A stretch of DNA of 64,000 nt from Caldimonas brevitalea (lineage in GTDB: Bacteria; Pseudomonadota; Gammaproteobacteria; Burkholderiales; Burkholderiaceae_C), in contig NZ_CP011371.1 in NCBI RefSeq assembly GCF_001017435.1, positions 4,092,001-4,156,000 on the forward strand. Direction: 5' to 3'. Shown here one piece after another: positions 44,736 to 54,607 of this stretch. Position numbers and translations under genes: made by a program. The notes beneath the pieces are model-generated. The model did not search any database. It was not told the DNA's origin and saw only the letters and a list, made by a program, of their open reading frames with translations. How positions within the stretch are numbered: position 1 is the first letter of the stretch; each line of letters starts with the position of its first letter.

Positions 44736-45926
44736 TCAGAAACTGTCCCCGGGCACGCGCACCCACCCCTCCATCAGCACGCGCGCGCTGCGGCTCATGA
44801 GGACTTTGGCCACGCTCCATTCCCCCTGCACCTGGACCGCCTGAGCGCCCACGCGCAAGGTGCCCGACGGGTGGCCGAAGCGCACGGCCTCGCGCGCACC
44901 GCCTCCGGCGGCCAGGTTCACGAGCGTGCCGGGAATCGCTGCCGCCGTGCCGATGGCGACCGCCGCAGTGCCCATCATCGCGTGATGCAGCTTGCCCATC
45001 GACAGCGCGCGCACCAGCAGATCGACCTCGCCCGCACCGATGCGCTTGCCGCTCGAGACCACATGGTCGACCGGCTTGGCGACAAAGGCGACCTTGGGCG
45101 TGTGCTGACGCTGCGCCGCCTCCTCGACGTTGCGGATCAACCCCATGCGCACGGCACCGTGAGCCCGGATCGCCTCGAACATCGCCAGCGCCTTGGTGTC
45201 GGCATTGATGGCATCCTGCAGTTCCCACCCTGTGTAGCCGATCGCCTCGGCGTTGACGAAGATGGTCGGGATGCCGGCGTTGATCATCGTGGCCTTCAGC
45301 GTGCCGACACCCGGCACCTCGAGATCGTCGACCACCCGGCCGGTCGGGAACATCGCGCCGCCCGCCCCTTCTTCATCGGCCGCCGGGTCGACGAACTCGA
45401 GTTGCACCTCGGCCGCCGGGAAGGTCACGCCGTCGAGCTCGAAGTCACCGGTTTCTTGCACCTCGCCCGCCGTCATCGGCACCCGCGCGATGATGGTCTT
45501 GCCGATGTTGGCCTGCCAGATGCGCACCGTCGCCAGCCCGTCTTTCGGGATGCGGCTGGCCTCGATCAAGCCGCTGCTGATCGCGAACGGGCCGACGGCC
45601 GACGACAGGTTGCCGCAATTGCCGCTCCAGTCGACAAACGGCTTGTCGATCGACACCTGGCCGAACAGATAGTCCACGTCGTGGTCGGGCCGCGTGCTGC
45701 GGGACACGATGACCGTCTTGCTGGTGCTCGACGTCGCGCCCCCCATGCCGTCGATCTGCTTGCCATACGGGTCGGGGCTGCCGATCAGGCGCAGCAGCAG
45801 CGCATCGCGCGCCGGGCCTGGTGCCTGCGCGCGCTCGGGCAGGTCTTGCAGCCGGAAGAACACACCCTTGCTGGTGCCGCCGCGCATGTAGGTGGCGGGA
45901 ATCTTGACTTGGGGAAGGTGGGCCAT
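44736..45926 (-). CDS. prpF: PrpF, AcnD-accessory isomerase
   Basis: A 396-aa protein of the PrpF/DUF453 family, with two diaminopimelate-epimerase-like lobes. Diagnostic segments are ATYMRGGTSKGVFF at the N-terminus, GMGGATSSTSKTVIV, WSGNCGNLSSAVGPFAI with the conserved Cys, and MGKLHHAMMGTAAVAIG. In the AcnD version of the 2-methylcitrate cycle, PrpF is needed with AcnD to turn 2-methylcitrate into 2-methylisocitrate by isomerising the trans-aconitate intermediate. It is the last gene of the prpB-prpC-acnD-prpF operon, 17 bp after acnD. Confidence 0.96.
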   Translation of the reverse strand: MAHLPQVKIPATYMRGGTSKGVFFRLQDLPERAQAPGPARDALLLRLIGSPDPYGKQIDGMGGATSSTSKTVIVSRSTRPDHDVDYLFGQVSIDKPFVDWSGNCGNLSSAVGPFAISSGLIEASRIPKDGLATVRIWQANIGKTIIARVPMTAGEVQETGDFELDGVTFPAAEVQLEFVDPAADEEGAGGAMFPTGRVVDDLEVPGVGTLKATMINAGIPTIFVNAEAIGYTGWELQDAINADTKALAMFEAIRAHGAVRMGLIRNVEEAAQRQHTPKVAFVAKPVDHVVSSGKRIGAGEVDLLVRALSMGKLHHAMMGTAAVAIGTAAAIPGTLVNLAAGGGAREAVRFGHPSGTLRVGAQAVQVQGEWSVAKVLMSRSARVLMEGWVRVPGDSF

Positions 45927-45943
45927 GGTGGGGTCCTGGACGG

Positions 45944-48538
45944 TCAGGCCGCCTTCGACGAGGCGAGGAAGTCCTGGGCGAAGCGCTGCAGCACGCCGCC
46001 GGCCTCATAGATCGACACTTCTTCTGCAGTGTCGAGGCGGCACGTGACCGGCACCTCGACCCGCTCGCCGTTGCGGCGGTGGATCACCAGCGTCAGGTCC
46101 GCGCGCGGGCGGCGCGTGCCCACCACATCGAAGGTCTCGGTGCCGTCGATGCCGAGCGTCAGCCGGTTCACGCCCGGCTTGAACTCGAGCGGCAGCACGC
46201 CCATGCCGACTAGGTTGGTGCGGTGGATGCGCTCGAAACCTTCGGCGACGATGGCTTCGACCCCCGCCAGGCGCACCCCCTTGGCGGCCCAGTCGCGCGA
46301 CGAGCCCTGGCCATAGTCGGCCCCGGCGATCACGATCAGCGGCTGGCGGCGCTCCATGTAGGTCTCGATGGCCTCCCACATGCGCGTGATCTTGCCTTCG
46401 GGCTCGATGCGGGCGAGCGAGCCGGCTTTCACCTTGCCGTTCTCGACCACCATCTCGTTCTTCAAGGTCGGGTTGGCGAAGGTGGCGCGTTGCGCCGTGA
46501 GGTGGTCGCCTCGGTGGGTCGCGTAGGAGTTGAAGTCCTCCTCGGGCAGGCCCATCTTGGCCAGGTACTCGCCGGCCGCGCTGTCGAGCAGGATGGCGTT
46601 CGACGGCGACAAGTGGTCGGTGGTGATGTTGTCGCCCAGCACCGCCAGCGGTCGCATGCCCTTGAGCGTGCGCACGCCGGCCAGCGCCCCTTCCCAATAG
46701 GGCGGTCGCCGGATGTAGGTGCTCTGCGGCCGCCAGTCGTACAGCGGGCTCACCTTCTCACCGCTCTCGACGGCGAAGGTGAACATCGGCTCATAGACCC
46801 GGCGGAACTGCTCGGGCTTCACGCTGGAGGCCACCAGCGCGTCGATCTCTTCGTCGGACGGCCAGATGTCCTGCAAGGTCACCGGGCGGCCTTCGGCGTC
46901 GGTGCCGAGCACGTCTTTCTCGATGTCGAAGCGGATGGTGCCGGCGATGGCATACGCAACCACCAGCGGCGGCGAGGCGAGGAAGGCCTGCTTGGCATAG
47001 GGATGGATGCGACCGTCGAAATTGCGGTTGCCCGACAGCACCGCGGTCGCGTACAGGTCGCGCTCGACGACTTCCTTTTGGATCACCGGGTCCAGCGCGC
47101 CCGACATGCCGTTGCAGGTGGTGCAGGCAAAGGCGACAACGCCGAAGCCGAGCTGCTCCAGCTCCGGCAGCAGCCCCGCTTCTTCGAGGTACAGCGCGAC
47201 CGTCTTGGACCCGGGCGCCAGCGAACTCTTGACCCAGGGCTTGCGCACCAGGCCACGCCGGTTGGCGTTGCGCGCCAGCAGGCCGGCCGCCATCATGTTG
47301 CGCGGGTTGTTGGTGTTGGTGCAGCTGGTGATCGCCGCGATGATCACCGCGCCGTCCGGCATGCGCCCCGGCTCCTGCTCGACCTTGCCGGCAATGCCGC
47401 GCGCGGCGAGTTCGGAGGTCGGCACGCGCTTGTGCGGGTTGGACGGGCCGGCCATGTTGCGCACCACGGTCGACAGGTCGAAGCGGAGCACCCGCTCGTA
47501 CTCGGCCTGTTTCAGGCTGTCGGCCCACAGGCCGGTGGTCTTGGCATAGGTTTCGACCAGGCGCACCAGCTCGTCTTCGCGCCCGGTCAGCCGCAGGTAT
47601 TTGAGGGTCTGCTCGTCGATGTAGAACATCGCCGCGGTGGCGCCGTATTCGGGTGCCATGTTGGAGATGGTGGCCCGGTCGCCCAGCGTCAAGGCCGAGG
47701 CGCCCTCTCCATAGAACTCCAGGTAGGCGGACACGACCTTCTCCTTGCGCAGGAACTCGGTCAGCGCCAGCACGATGTCGGTCGCGGTGATGCCCGGCTG
47801 TGGCTTGCCGCTCAGCTCGACACCGACGATGTCCGGCAAGCGCATCCACGACGCCCGCCCCAGCATCACGGTCTCGGCTTCGAGTCCGCCCACGCCGATC
47901 GCGATCACGCCCAGCGCATCGACCATCGGCGTGTGCGAGTCGGTGCCGACCAGCGTGTCGGGGAAGGCCACGCCGTCCTTGACCTGCACCACCGGCGACA
48001 TGCGCTCAAGGTTGATCTGGTGCAGGATGCCGTTGCCCGGCGGGATCACGTCGACGTTCTTGAACGCCTTCTTGGTCCAGTTGATGAAGTCGAAGCGGTC
48101 CTCGTTACGCCGGTCTTCGATGGCGCGGTTCTTCGCGAAGGCGTCGGGGTCGAAGCCGCCGCATTCGACGGCCAGCGAGTGGTCGACCACCAGTTGGGTC
48201 GGCACGACCGGGTTGACCAGGGCGGGGTCGCCGCCCTGGCCCGCGATCGCGTCGCGCAGTCCGGCCAGGTCGACCAGCGCAGTCTGGCCGAGGATGTCGT
48301 GGCACACCACCCGCGCCGGGAACCAGGGGAAGTCGAGATCGCGCTTGCGCTCGATCAACTGCGTCAGCGAGTCGCGCAAGGTGGCCGGGTCGCAACGCCG
48401 CACCAGGTTCTCCGCCAGCACGCGCGAGGTGTACGGCAGCTTGTCATAGGCACCTGGCGTGATGGCGTCGACGGCGGCGCGTGCGTCGAAGTAATCGAGC
48501 TGGGTGCCCGGCAGGGGTTTGCGGTAGGCGGTGTTCAT
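45944..48538 (-). CDS. acnD: Fe/S-dependent 2-methylisocitrate dehydratase AcnD
   Basis: Starting from the ATG at 48538 (a tandem ATG at 48541 is equally possible) the product is 864 aa, normal for the AcnA/AcnD group. The [4Fe-4S] ligand motifs are intact: AITSCTNTNNP and FACTTCNGMSG. The mobile C-terminal domain starts after a linker at about residue 640, with GDNITTDHLSPSNAI and GADYGQGSSRDWAAKG. It dehydrates 2-methylcitrate to 2-methyl-cis/trans-aconitate, working with PrpF. The frame runs upstream to 48808 through the prpC 3' end, which I reject as the start. Confidence 0.95.
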   Translation of the reverse strand: MNTAYRKPLPGTQLDYFDARAAVDAITPGAYDKLPYTSRVLAENLVRRCDPATLRDSLTQLIERKRDLDFPWFPARVVCHDILGQTALVDLAGLRDAIAGQGGDPALVNPVVPTQLVVDHSLAVECGGFDPDAFAKNRAIEDRRNEDRFDFINWTKKAFKNVDVIPPGNGILHQINLERMSPVVQVKDGVAFPDTLVGTDSHTPMVDALGVIAIGVGGLEAETVMLGRASWMRLPDIVGVELSGKPQPGITATDIVLALTEFLRKEKVVSAYLEFYGEGASALTLGDRATISNMAPEYGATAAMFYIDEQTLKYLRLTGREDELVRLVETYAKTTGLWADSLKQAEYERVLRFDLSTVVRNMAGPSNPHKRVPTSELAARGIAGKVEQEPGRMPDGAVIIAAITSCTNTNNPRNMMAAGLLARNANRRGLVRKPWVKSSLAPGSKTVALYLEEAGLLPELEQLGFGVVAFACTTCNGMSGALDPVIQKEVVERDLYATAVLSGNRNFDGRIHPYAKQAFLASPPLVVAYAIAGTIRFDIEKDVLGTDAEGRPVTLQDIWPSDEEIDALVASSVKPEQFRRVYEPMFTFAVESGEKVSPLYDWRPQSTYIRRPPYWEGALAGVRTLKGMRPLAVLGDNITTDHLSPSNAILLDSAAGEYLAKMGLPEEDFNSYATHRGDHLTAQRATFANPTLKNEMVVENGKVKAGSLARIEPEGKITRMWEAIETYMERRQPLIVIAGADYGQGSSRDWAAKGVRLAGVEAIVAEGFERIHRTNLVGMGVLPLEFKPGVNRLTLGIDGTETFDVVGTRRPRADLTLVIHRRNGERVEVPVTCRLDTAEEVSIYEAGGVLQRFAQDFLASSKAA

Positions 48539-48579
48539 CATGAGGGCAGCAATACGGGGTCGAGATCGAGGCGAGCGCT

Positions 48580-49737
48580 TTACGGGCGGTCCTTGATCGG
48601 CACGAACTTGAGATCTTCCGGCCCGACGTAGTTGGCGCTCGGGCGGATGATCTTGCCGTCGATGCGCTGCTCGATGATGTGGGCGCTCCAGCCCGAGGTG
48701 CGGGCGATCACGAACAGCGGCGTGAACATGGCCGTCGGCACACCCATCATGTGGTAGCTGACAGCGCTGAACCAGTCGAGGTTGGGGAACATCTTCTTGA
48801 TGTCCCACATCACCGCTTCGAGGCGCGCGGCGATCTCGAACATCTTCATGTTCTTGGCATCGGCCGACAATCGCTTTGCCACGTCCTTGATCACCTTGTT
48901 GCGCGGGTCGCTGACGGTGTAGACGGGGTGGCCGAAGCCAATGATGACTTCCTTGCTTTCGACACGGCGGCGGATGTCGGCCTCGGCCTCGTCGGGCGTG
49001 TCATAGCGCTTTTGCACCTCGAACGCCACCTCGTTGGCGCCGCCGTGCTTGGGCCCGCGCAAGGCGCCGATCGCGCCGGCGATGGCCGAGTGCATGTCGG
49101 AGCCGGTGCCCGCGATGACACGGCCGGTGAAGGTCGAGGCGTTGAACTCGTGCTCGGCGTAGAGGACCAGCGAGGTGTGCATCGCACGCACCCACGCGTC
49201 GCTCGGCTTGCGACCGTGCAGCAGGTGCAGGAAGTGACCGCCGATCGAGTCGTCGTCGGTCTCGACTTCGATGCGCCGGCCGTTGTGGCTGTAGTGGTAC
49301 CAGTACAGCAGCATCGAGCCCAGGCTCGCCATCAGCTTGTCGGCAATGTCGCGCGCACCGGGGTGGTTGTGGTCGTCCTTCTCGGGCGCCACGCAGCCCA
49401 GCGCCGAGACGGCGGTGCGCATCACGTCCATCGGGTGGGCGCTGGCGGGCAGTTGTTCGAGCACGGTCTTGACCGCCGCCGGCACACCCCGCAGCGATTG
49501 CAGCTTGGCCTTGTACGCCGACAGCTCGGCGCTGTTGGGCAGCTTGCCGTGCACCAGCAGGTGGGCGATCTCTTCAAATTCGCAGGCTTCGGCCACGTCG
49601 AGGATGTCGTAGCCCCGGTAGTGCAGGTCGTTGCCGGTACGCCCAACGGTGCACAAGGCGGTGTTGCCCGCGGCGGTGCCCGACAGGGCGACCGATTTCT
49701 TGGGTTTGAAGGCAGGCGCTTGAGTGGCTTCGGTCAT
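48580..49737 (-). CDS. prpC: 2-methylcitrate synthase PrpC
   Basis: From the ATG at 49737 the product is 385 aa, the usual length for the type of citrate synthase that uses propionyl-CoA. Catalytic His and Asp regions are [17 protein letters not shown] with GPKHGGANE, and [18 protein letters not shown]. The N-terminal [17 protein letters not shown] segment ([20 protein letters not shown]) and [20 protein letters not shown] are typical of PrpC. It condenses propionyl-CoA with oxaloacetate. It is the second gene of the operon, 22 bp after prpB, with acnD 41 bp later. Confidence 0.96.
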   Translation of the reverse strand: MTEATQAPAFKPKKSVALSGTAAGNTALCTVGRTGNDLHYRGYDILDVAEACEFEEIAHLLVHGKLPNSAELSAYKAKLQSLRGVPAAVKTVLEQLPASAHPMDVMRTAVSALGCVAPEKDDHNHPGARDIADKLMASLGSMLLYWYHYSHNGRRIEVETDDDSIGGHFLHLLHGRKPSDAWVRAMHTSLVLYAEHEFNASTFTGRVIAGTGSDMHSAIAGAIGALRGPKHGGANEVAFEVQKRYDTPDEAEADIRRRVESKEVIIGFGHPVYTVSDPRNKVIKDVAKRLSADAKNMKMFEIAARLEAVMWDIKKMFPNLDWFSAVSYHMMGVPTAMFTPLFVIARTSGWSAHIIEQRIDGKIIRPSANYVGPEDLKFVPIKDRP

Positions 49738-49759
49738 GTTGATCGTCTCCGGTTTCAAT

Positions 49760-50638
49760 TCACTTCTTGGCCGCGTACAGCGCGTCCAGATGTTGCTCGT
49801 AGGCGTGGTAGCCGATGCGGTCGTACAGTTCTTCGCGCGTTTGCATGGTGTCGAGCACGCCTTGCTGCGTGCCGTCACGGCGGATCGCCTGGTAGACCGC
49901 TTCGGCGGCCTTGTTCATCGCGCGGAAGGCGCTCAAGGGGTAGAGCACCATCGCGACGTTCACCGAACGCAGTTCCTCGACGGTGAATAGCGGCGTCTTG
50001 CCGAACTCGGTGATGTTGGCCAGCACCGGCACCTTCACGGCGTCGACAAAACGCTGGTAGGTCGGCAGGTCGTAGGCGGCTTCGGCGAAGATGCCGTCGG
50101 CGCCGGCCTCGACACATTTCAACGCGCGCTCGATGGCCGCGTCGACCCCTTCCACCGCAATCGCGTCGGTGCGGGCGATCAGAAAGAAGTTCGCGTCGGT
50201 CTTGGCATCGGCGGCGGCCTTCACGCGGTCGGCCATCTCGGCCGCCGAGACGATCTCCTTGCCGGGCCGGTGCCCGCAGCGCTTGGCGCCCACCTGGTCC
50301 TCGATGTGGCAGGCGGCGGCGCCGAACTTGATCAGGCTCTTGACCGTGCGTGCGATGTTGAACGCGCTGGGGCCGAAGCCGGTGTCGATGTCCACCATCA
50401 ACGGCAGCGGGCACACATCGGTGATGCGGCGCACGTCGACGAGCACGTCGTCGAGGTTGTTGATGCCCAGGTCGGGCATGCCCAGCGACCCGGCGGCGAC
50501 ACCGCCGCCCGACAGGTAGATGGCCCGATACCCGGCCCGCTGCGCCAGCAGGGCATGGTTGGCGTTGATGGCGCCGATCACCTGGAGCGGCGATTCGGCT
50601 TCAAGGGCAGCACGGAAGGCAGCGCCGGCAGAGGTCAT
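49760..50638 (-). CDS. prpB: 2-methylisocitrate lyase PrpB
   Basis: A 292-aa member of the isocitrate lyase/PEP mutase family. The signature loop [12 protein letters not shown] carries catalytic Cys121. Metal and substrate residues are in MVDIDTGFG and [11 protein letters not shown]. It splits 2-methylisocitrate into pyruvate and succinate, the last step of the cycle. It is the first gene of the operon, directly downstream of a sigma-54 promoter. Confidence 0.97.
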   Translation of the reverse strand: MTSAGAAFRAALEAESPLQVIGAINANHALLAQRAGYRAIYLSGGGVAAGSLGMPDLGINNLDDVLVDVRRITDVCPLPLMVDIDTGFGPSAFNIARTVKSLIKFGAAACHIEDQVGAKRCGHRPGKEIVSAAEMADRVKAAADAKTDANFFLIARTDAIAVEGVDAAIERALKCVEAGADGIFAEAAYDLPTYQRFVDAVKVPVLANITEFGKTPLFTVEELRSVNVAMVLYPLSAFRAMNKAAEAVYQAIRRDGTQQGVLDTMQTREELYDRIGYHAYEQHLDALYAAKK

Positions 50639-50682
50639 GGAATTCCTCGGTGTTCAACAAGACAGCATGAGCGCCTAAGAGC

Positions 50683-50697
50683 GCAAGCGACGTGCCA
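50683..50697 (-). promoter_or_regulatory. Sigma-54 (-24/-12) promoter of the prp operon
   Basis: The minus strand reads TGGCACGTCGCTTGC, a perfect match to the RpoN consensus TGGCAC-N5-TTGC. It lies 45-59 bases upstream of the prpB start. This fits control by the divergent sigma-54 activator PrpR. Confidence 0.9.
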
Positions 50698-50783
50698 GCC
50701 GTCCCCCGCCGCCGATCTTCGCGCTAACCTGCTGTCAGGAAAAGGAAAATTTCGCAGACGGCGCGAACGCCGCGGCACCCGTC

Positions 50784-50828
50784 GTTTCATTCCTGAAACT
50801 TCCATGTTCCAATTAGAACAGCATGGAA
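50784..50828. promoter_or_regulatory. Probable PrpR operator and overlapping inverted repeat
   Basis: GTTTCATTCCTGAAAC (50784-50799) is a perfect inverted repeat with 6-bp arms and a 4-bp spacer. Immediately next to it, TTCCATG (50800-50806) and CATGGAA (50822-50828) form a second perfect inverted repeat that includes the prpR start codon. Both lie about 85-145 bp upstream of the sigma-54 promoter, where enhancer sites are expected. They would let PrpR activate the operon and repress itself. This is inferred, not shown. Confidence 0.6.
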
Positions 50829-52769
50829 CGCAGCTTCAACCCCTCTCACGCCGCGCGCCCGCCCGGCATTGTGGCCGTTGGCCTGCACCGGCTCAAAAGC
50901 CTGTTGCGCGAACTGGCGCCCAGCTACGCCGACCGCGCCGCCGTGACGGTACTGGACCTGGGCTTCGAGGAAGCCGTGCACGCGATCGAGGCCTTGCGCC
51001 GGACGCAGTCGGTCGACGTGCTGGTTGCCGCCGGCTCCAACGGCGCCTTCCTGCGCCAACACCTCGACGTGCCCGTCGTGCTGGTGCGGGTCGGCGAGTT
51101 CGACGTGATGTCCGCACTCGGCCGTGCGCGGGCGATCTCGCCGCGCATCGCGCTGGTGACCTATGGCGAGATCCCGGCCGAGGTGCAGCGCTTCAGCGAG
51201 CGCTTCGAACTGGGCATCGTGCAGCGCAGCTACCGGAGCGAGCAGGAGGCCGCCGATTGCGTGCGCGAGCTGCGCGCCTTGGGCATCGAGGTGGTGGTGG
51301 CGCCGGGCCTGGTGGCTGATCTGGCCGACCGGCTGGGCATGACCGGCATCTTTCTCTACTCGCAAGACGCGGTGCGCGAGGCACTCGACGACGCGGTCGA
51401 GATCGCACGCGTGTCGCGCATCGAGCTGAGCAAACGCGAACGCCTGAACACCATCCTGGGCCAGTTGCGCGATGGTGTGGTGGCCGTCGACATGCAAGAG
51501 CGCATCCAGCTGGTGAACCCGGCGATGGAGCGGCTGCTCGATGCCGACGCGACGCAGCTGCTCGGTCGCCCGCTCGGCGAGGTGGCGCCCGAGCTGAGTT
51601 TGCGCGACACCTTGCGCGAGGCGCAGCCGACGCTCGACGAGGCACAGCGTTTCGGCGCCCGCATGGTGGTCGCGAGCCGCTTGCCCATCGTCGAACAAGG
51701 CGTGCAGACCGGCGCCGTGCTGACCTGCACCGACCCCGCGGCGATCGAACGTATGGACCGCAGCCTGCGCAGCCGCCAGCCCCGGCGCGCAGCCACCCGC
51801 TATCGGCTCGAGCAGATGGTCGGCGCCAGCCCCGCCCTGCTCAAGACCAAGGCACTCGCGGCGCGCTGCGCCGGCGGCCATGCGACGGTGCTCATCATCG
51901 GCGAGAGCGGCACCGGCAAGGAGGTGCTGGCGCAAGGCATCCACAATGCCGGGCCGCGCAAACGCCAGCCCTTCATCGCGGTCAACTGCGCCGCGTTTCC
52001 GGAAACGCTGCTCGAAAGCGAGTTGTTCGGCTACGAGGAAGGCGCCTTCACCGGTTCGCGGCGCGGCGGCAAGGCCGGTTTGTTCGAGTCGGCCCACACC
52101 GGCACGATCTTCCTCGACGAGATTGGCGAGATGCCGCTGGCGCTGCAGACCCGGCTGCTGCGGGTGCTGCAGGAACGCGAGGTGCAGCGCATCGGCGCGA
52201 CCGAGCCGACGCCCATCGACGTGCGCGTGATCGCCGCCACCCATCGCCACCTGGCCGATGCGGTCGAAGCCGGCGAATTCCGCCGCGACCTCTACTACCG
52301 GCTGAACATCCTGCGGCTCGAAGTGCCCCCGCTGCGCGAGCGGCTCGACGACCTGCCGCTGCTGATCGCGCACATGGTCGACCGCCTCGCCGCCCGGCCG
52401 GGCGGGCTGCCGCGGGCCCTGCCCCGCCTCATCGACGACCTGCTGGCGCGCGGCCACCGTTATGCATGGCCGGGCAATGTGCGCGAACTGGACAACCTGA
52501 TCGAGCGGCTGGCGGTCTACAGCGCGCAGGCCGAGGAGCCGCCGCTGGCGGAATTGCACCTGCGCGACTTTGCGCCGGAGTTGTACGCGGACGAAGCGCC
52601 GCCGCCAGAGACCCTCCGCGCCTTGCCCGCCACGGCACAGGAGGCTGAACTGCGGCACATCGCCGAGGTGCTGCACCGCTGCCAGGGCGACCGCGCGCTG
52701 GCGTGCGCGCAACTGGGCATCAGCCGTACCACGCTGTGGCGCAAGCTCAAGCAATTGGGGCAAGCCTGA
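50823..52769 (+). CDS. prpR: Sigma-54-dependent propionate regulator PrpR
   Basis: A 648-aa activator in three parts. The N-terminal PrpR_N sensor domain (about residues 20-195) has [20 protein letters not shown] and IALVTYGEI. A PAS domain (about 205-310) starts LNTILGQLRDGVVAVDMQERIQLVN. The AAA+ domain (about 325-560) has Walker A GESGTGKE, the sigma-54 contact loop GAFTGS and the Walker B GTIFLDEIGEMP. A Fis-type helix-turn-helix ends it (ALACAQLGISRTTLWRKLKQ). It probably senses 2-methylcitrate and activates the divergent prpB operon. Confidence 0.95.
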   Translation: MERSFNPSHAARPPGIVAVGLHRLKSLLRELAPSYADRAAVTVLDLGFEEAVHAIEALRRTQSVDVLVAAGSNGAFLRQHLDVPVVLVRVGEFDVMSALGRARAISPRIALVTYGEIPAEVQRFSERFELGIVQRSYRSEQEAADCVRELRALGIEVVVAPGLVADLADRLGMTGIFLYSQDAVREALDDAVEIARVSRIELSKRERLNTILGQLRDGVVAVDMQERIQLVNPAMERLLDADATQLLGRPLGEVAPELSLRDTLREAQPTLDEAQRFGARMVVASRLPIVEQGVQTGAVLTCTDPAAIERMDRSLRSRQPRRAATRYRLEQMVGASPALLKTKALAARCAGGHATVLIIGESGTGKEVLAQGIHNAGPRKRQPFIAVNCAAFPETLLESELFGYEEGAFTGSRRGGKAGLFESAHTGTIFLDEIGEMPLALQTRLLRVLQEREVQRIGATEPTPIDVRVIAATHRHLADAVEAGEFRRDLYYRLNILRLEVPPLRERLDDLPLLIAHMVDRLAARPGGLPRALPRLIDDLLARGHRYAWPGNVRELDNLIERLAVYSAQAEEPPLAELHLRDFAPELYADEAPPPETLRALPATAQEAELRHIAEVLHRCQGDRALACAQLGISRTTLWRKLKQLGQA

Positions 52770-52984
52770 ACCGGTCGTCCGGGTGACGCAAGAAAGCAGC
52801 ATCGCCTCCCGGGGGCCCGCCCCCATCGTGCAGCGCTAGCGTTCCACTCGAAGTAGAGTCTCGGCATCGCACCCGCTGCACACTGGCTCCCGCCGTTCCA
52901 CGGCGGTGGCGGCGAAGCCCGAGGCCCGCCTTTGGACCGGGCGCTGCCCCCTCTTGTTTCTGCCCCGCCCGCACAAGGCCCTGC

Positions 52985-54541
52985 ATGACGTTCGACGATC
53001 CGCACATACCCGACACCGCTGCCGGTGCGACGCTGTCGCCCGCCACCGCGTTGGCGAGGCTGAGGCGGACAGGCTGGCGGCTGCTCTACACGCCCGACGT
53101 CGCCACCCTCGACACGCTGCTGCAGCGGGCCGCGGCAGAGCCGGGGGTCGTCGCTGAGCTGGAAGCGTACCGACTGGCGCAGCTGATCGAGATCGACGAT
53201 CTGCCGCACGAGGCGATGCGCCGCTTCGATGACGCGCAGGGCGCGGACCGCGCCGTGCTCGCATGGGCACAGGCACGCGCCGAGCTGATGTTCGACCGCT
53301 TCGACAGCGCCGCCAGCCATGCCGACAAGGTGCTGGCCGCCCTGCCCGGTGACCTGCACCCGCTGTCGCTGGCGGCCCGCTACATCAAGGGGGCCGCCTT
53401 GTCCGAAGCGGGGCACCCCGCCGAGGCGATCCCGTGGCTGCAGCTCGCGGTGCGCGGCGCACGGCGCGACCGACTGCTGCTGCTCGAACTGCTGGGCCTG
53501 CAAGCGCTGGCGCGAGCTGCCGAAGAGGCGAGCGAGACAGCCATACGCGACAGTGTTGCCGAGGCCGCCCGCGAACGCGCGGCAACGCTGGCCGGCTGGC
53601 GCATCGCGCAAGCCGTGCGACGCCTGCCGGTGCGCCGGGCGCTGGCGGCGCTCGACCTGCGGCAGGCGCAGGCCCTGCTCGACGAGGCCGGTGCGGTCGA
53701 AGATGGGTATTGGGCGTTTCCGCAGCAGGTGCTGCACACCTCGGTCGCGCTGGCCCGCGGCCACGCGGCCGAAGGCATCGCCGCCTGGCAGCGCCTGGAG
53801 AAGCGCCTCACCCTCGACTTCTATTGCGCCCGCTGGCGTGCCGACGTCGACCACCTGCGCGTCTGGTGCGCCGGGCTGGGCGACGACCGAGAAACGCTCA
53901 CCCGCTTGGCGGCCCACCGCGCCATGCCGGCGGCCGATGCCGACTTGTCGACCTGCCGCATCGCGACCCATGCCTTGGCGGCCGCGCTGTGGCTTGGGCA
54001 ACCGGACGTGCGCGAGCGGGCCGCCGGGTTGCAGCAATGCTTCCGCGCCCGGGGACTGCAGCGGCTGGCGCGCCGGGCGCAATGGTTGTGTGCGGTGTCG
54101 GGCGACACCGAGGCGATGGTCGACTGGCTGGCGGCAAGCCGCGAACATGATCTGCTCGACGTGCTGTGGCTGGCCCCCAGGTCCGCCCGGGCGTTGCAAC
54201 ACTTCCTGCGCACGGCCGGCAGCGCCGAGAGACCCGCGCTGCGCGCGCTGGCGCGCAGTCTGGTCGAGCATCTCGCGTCCTCGGGGCCACCGGCATCGGC
54301 GCTGCCCGGTACCGCGGTGCCGGAAGGTCTGACCCGGAAGGAGTGGCAGGTGCTGCAAGCGATCGCCGAGGGTTGGTCGAACGAGCAGATCGCGGCGCGG
54401 TTGCACATCTCGCTCGCGACCGTGAAGACCCATGTCAATCACCTCTACAGCAAGCTTCAGCTGTCCAGCCGCGACGAAGCGCGGCTGAAAGCACGCCATC
54501 TCGCCGCGCTCCACCCCGCCGCCTCCACCTCCGGGGGTTGA
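52985..54541 (+). CDS. LuxR family regulator, MalT-like without the ATPase domain
   Basis: A 518-aa protein. Residues about 30-430 are an all-helical TPR-like solenoid (LDTLLQRAAAEPGVVAELEA, ADKVLAALPGDLHPLSLAAR, and further helical pairs). It ends in a LuxR-type helix-turn-helix (GLTRKEWQVLQAIAEGWSNE, then ATVKTHVNHLYSKLQL). This is the C-terminal two-thirds of a MalT-type STAND regulator, but the N-terminal NTP-binding domain with Walker A is absent. It is 66 bp upstream of a MalZ-like enzyme on the same strand. Control of a maltodextrin function is therefore likely, by a signal other than ATP-dependent assembly. Confidence 0.88.
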   Translation: MTFDDPHIPDTAAGATLSPATALARLRRTGWRLLYTPDVATLDTLLQRAAAEPGVVAELEAYRLAQLIEIDDLPHEAMRRFDDAQGADRAVLAWAQARAELMFDRFDSAASHADKVLAALPGDLHPLSLAARYIKGAALSEAGHPAEAIPWLQLAVRGARRDRLLLLELLGLQALARAAEEASETAIRDSVAEAARERAATLAGWRIAQAVRRLPVRRALAALDLRQAQALLDEAGAVEDGYWAFPQQVLHTSVALARGHAAEGIAAWQRLEKRLTLDFYCARWRADVDHLRVWCAGLGDDRETLTRLAAHRAMPAADADLSTCRIATHALAAALWLGQPDVRERAAGLQQCFRARGLQRLARRAQWLCAVSGDTEAMVDWLAASREHDLLDVLWLAPRSARALQHFLRTAGSAERPALRALARSLVEHLASSGPPASALPGTAVPEGLTRKEWQVLQAIAEGWSNEQIAARLHISLATVKTHVNHLYSKLQLSSRDEARLKARHLAALHPAASTSGG

Positions 54542-54607
54542 CGACACCCAGGCCACGCGCCGGCACGATGCAGGGCCTCACCACTGCATTGCCGAGTTGG
54601 CCTGCCC

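Noticed and set aside
46223..48631. 802-codon plus-strand ORF
   Set aside because: Antisense to acnD, which is well supported; low-complexity product.
50787..52826. 679-codon minus-strand ORF opposite prpR, and 52517-54556 opposite the LuxR gene
   Set aside because: Antisense by-products; no motif and they overlap strongly supported genes.
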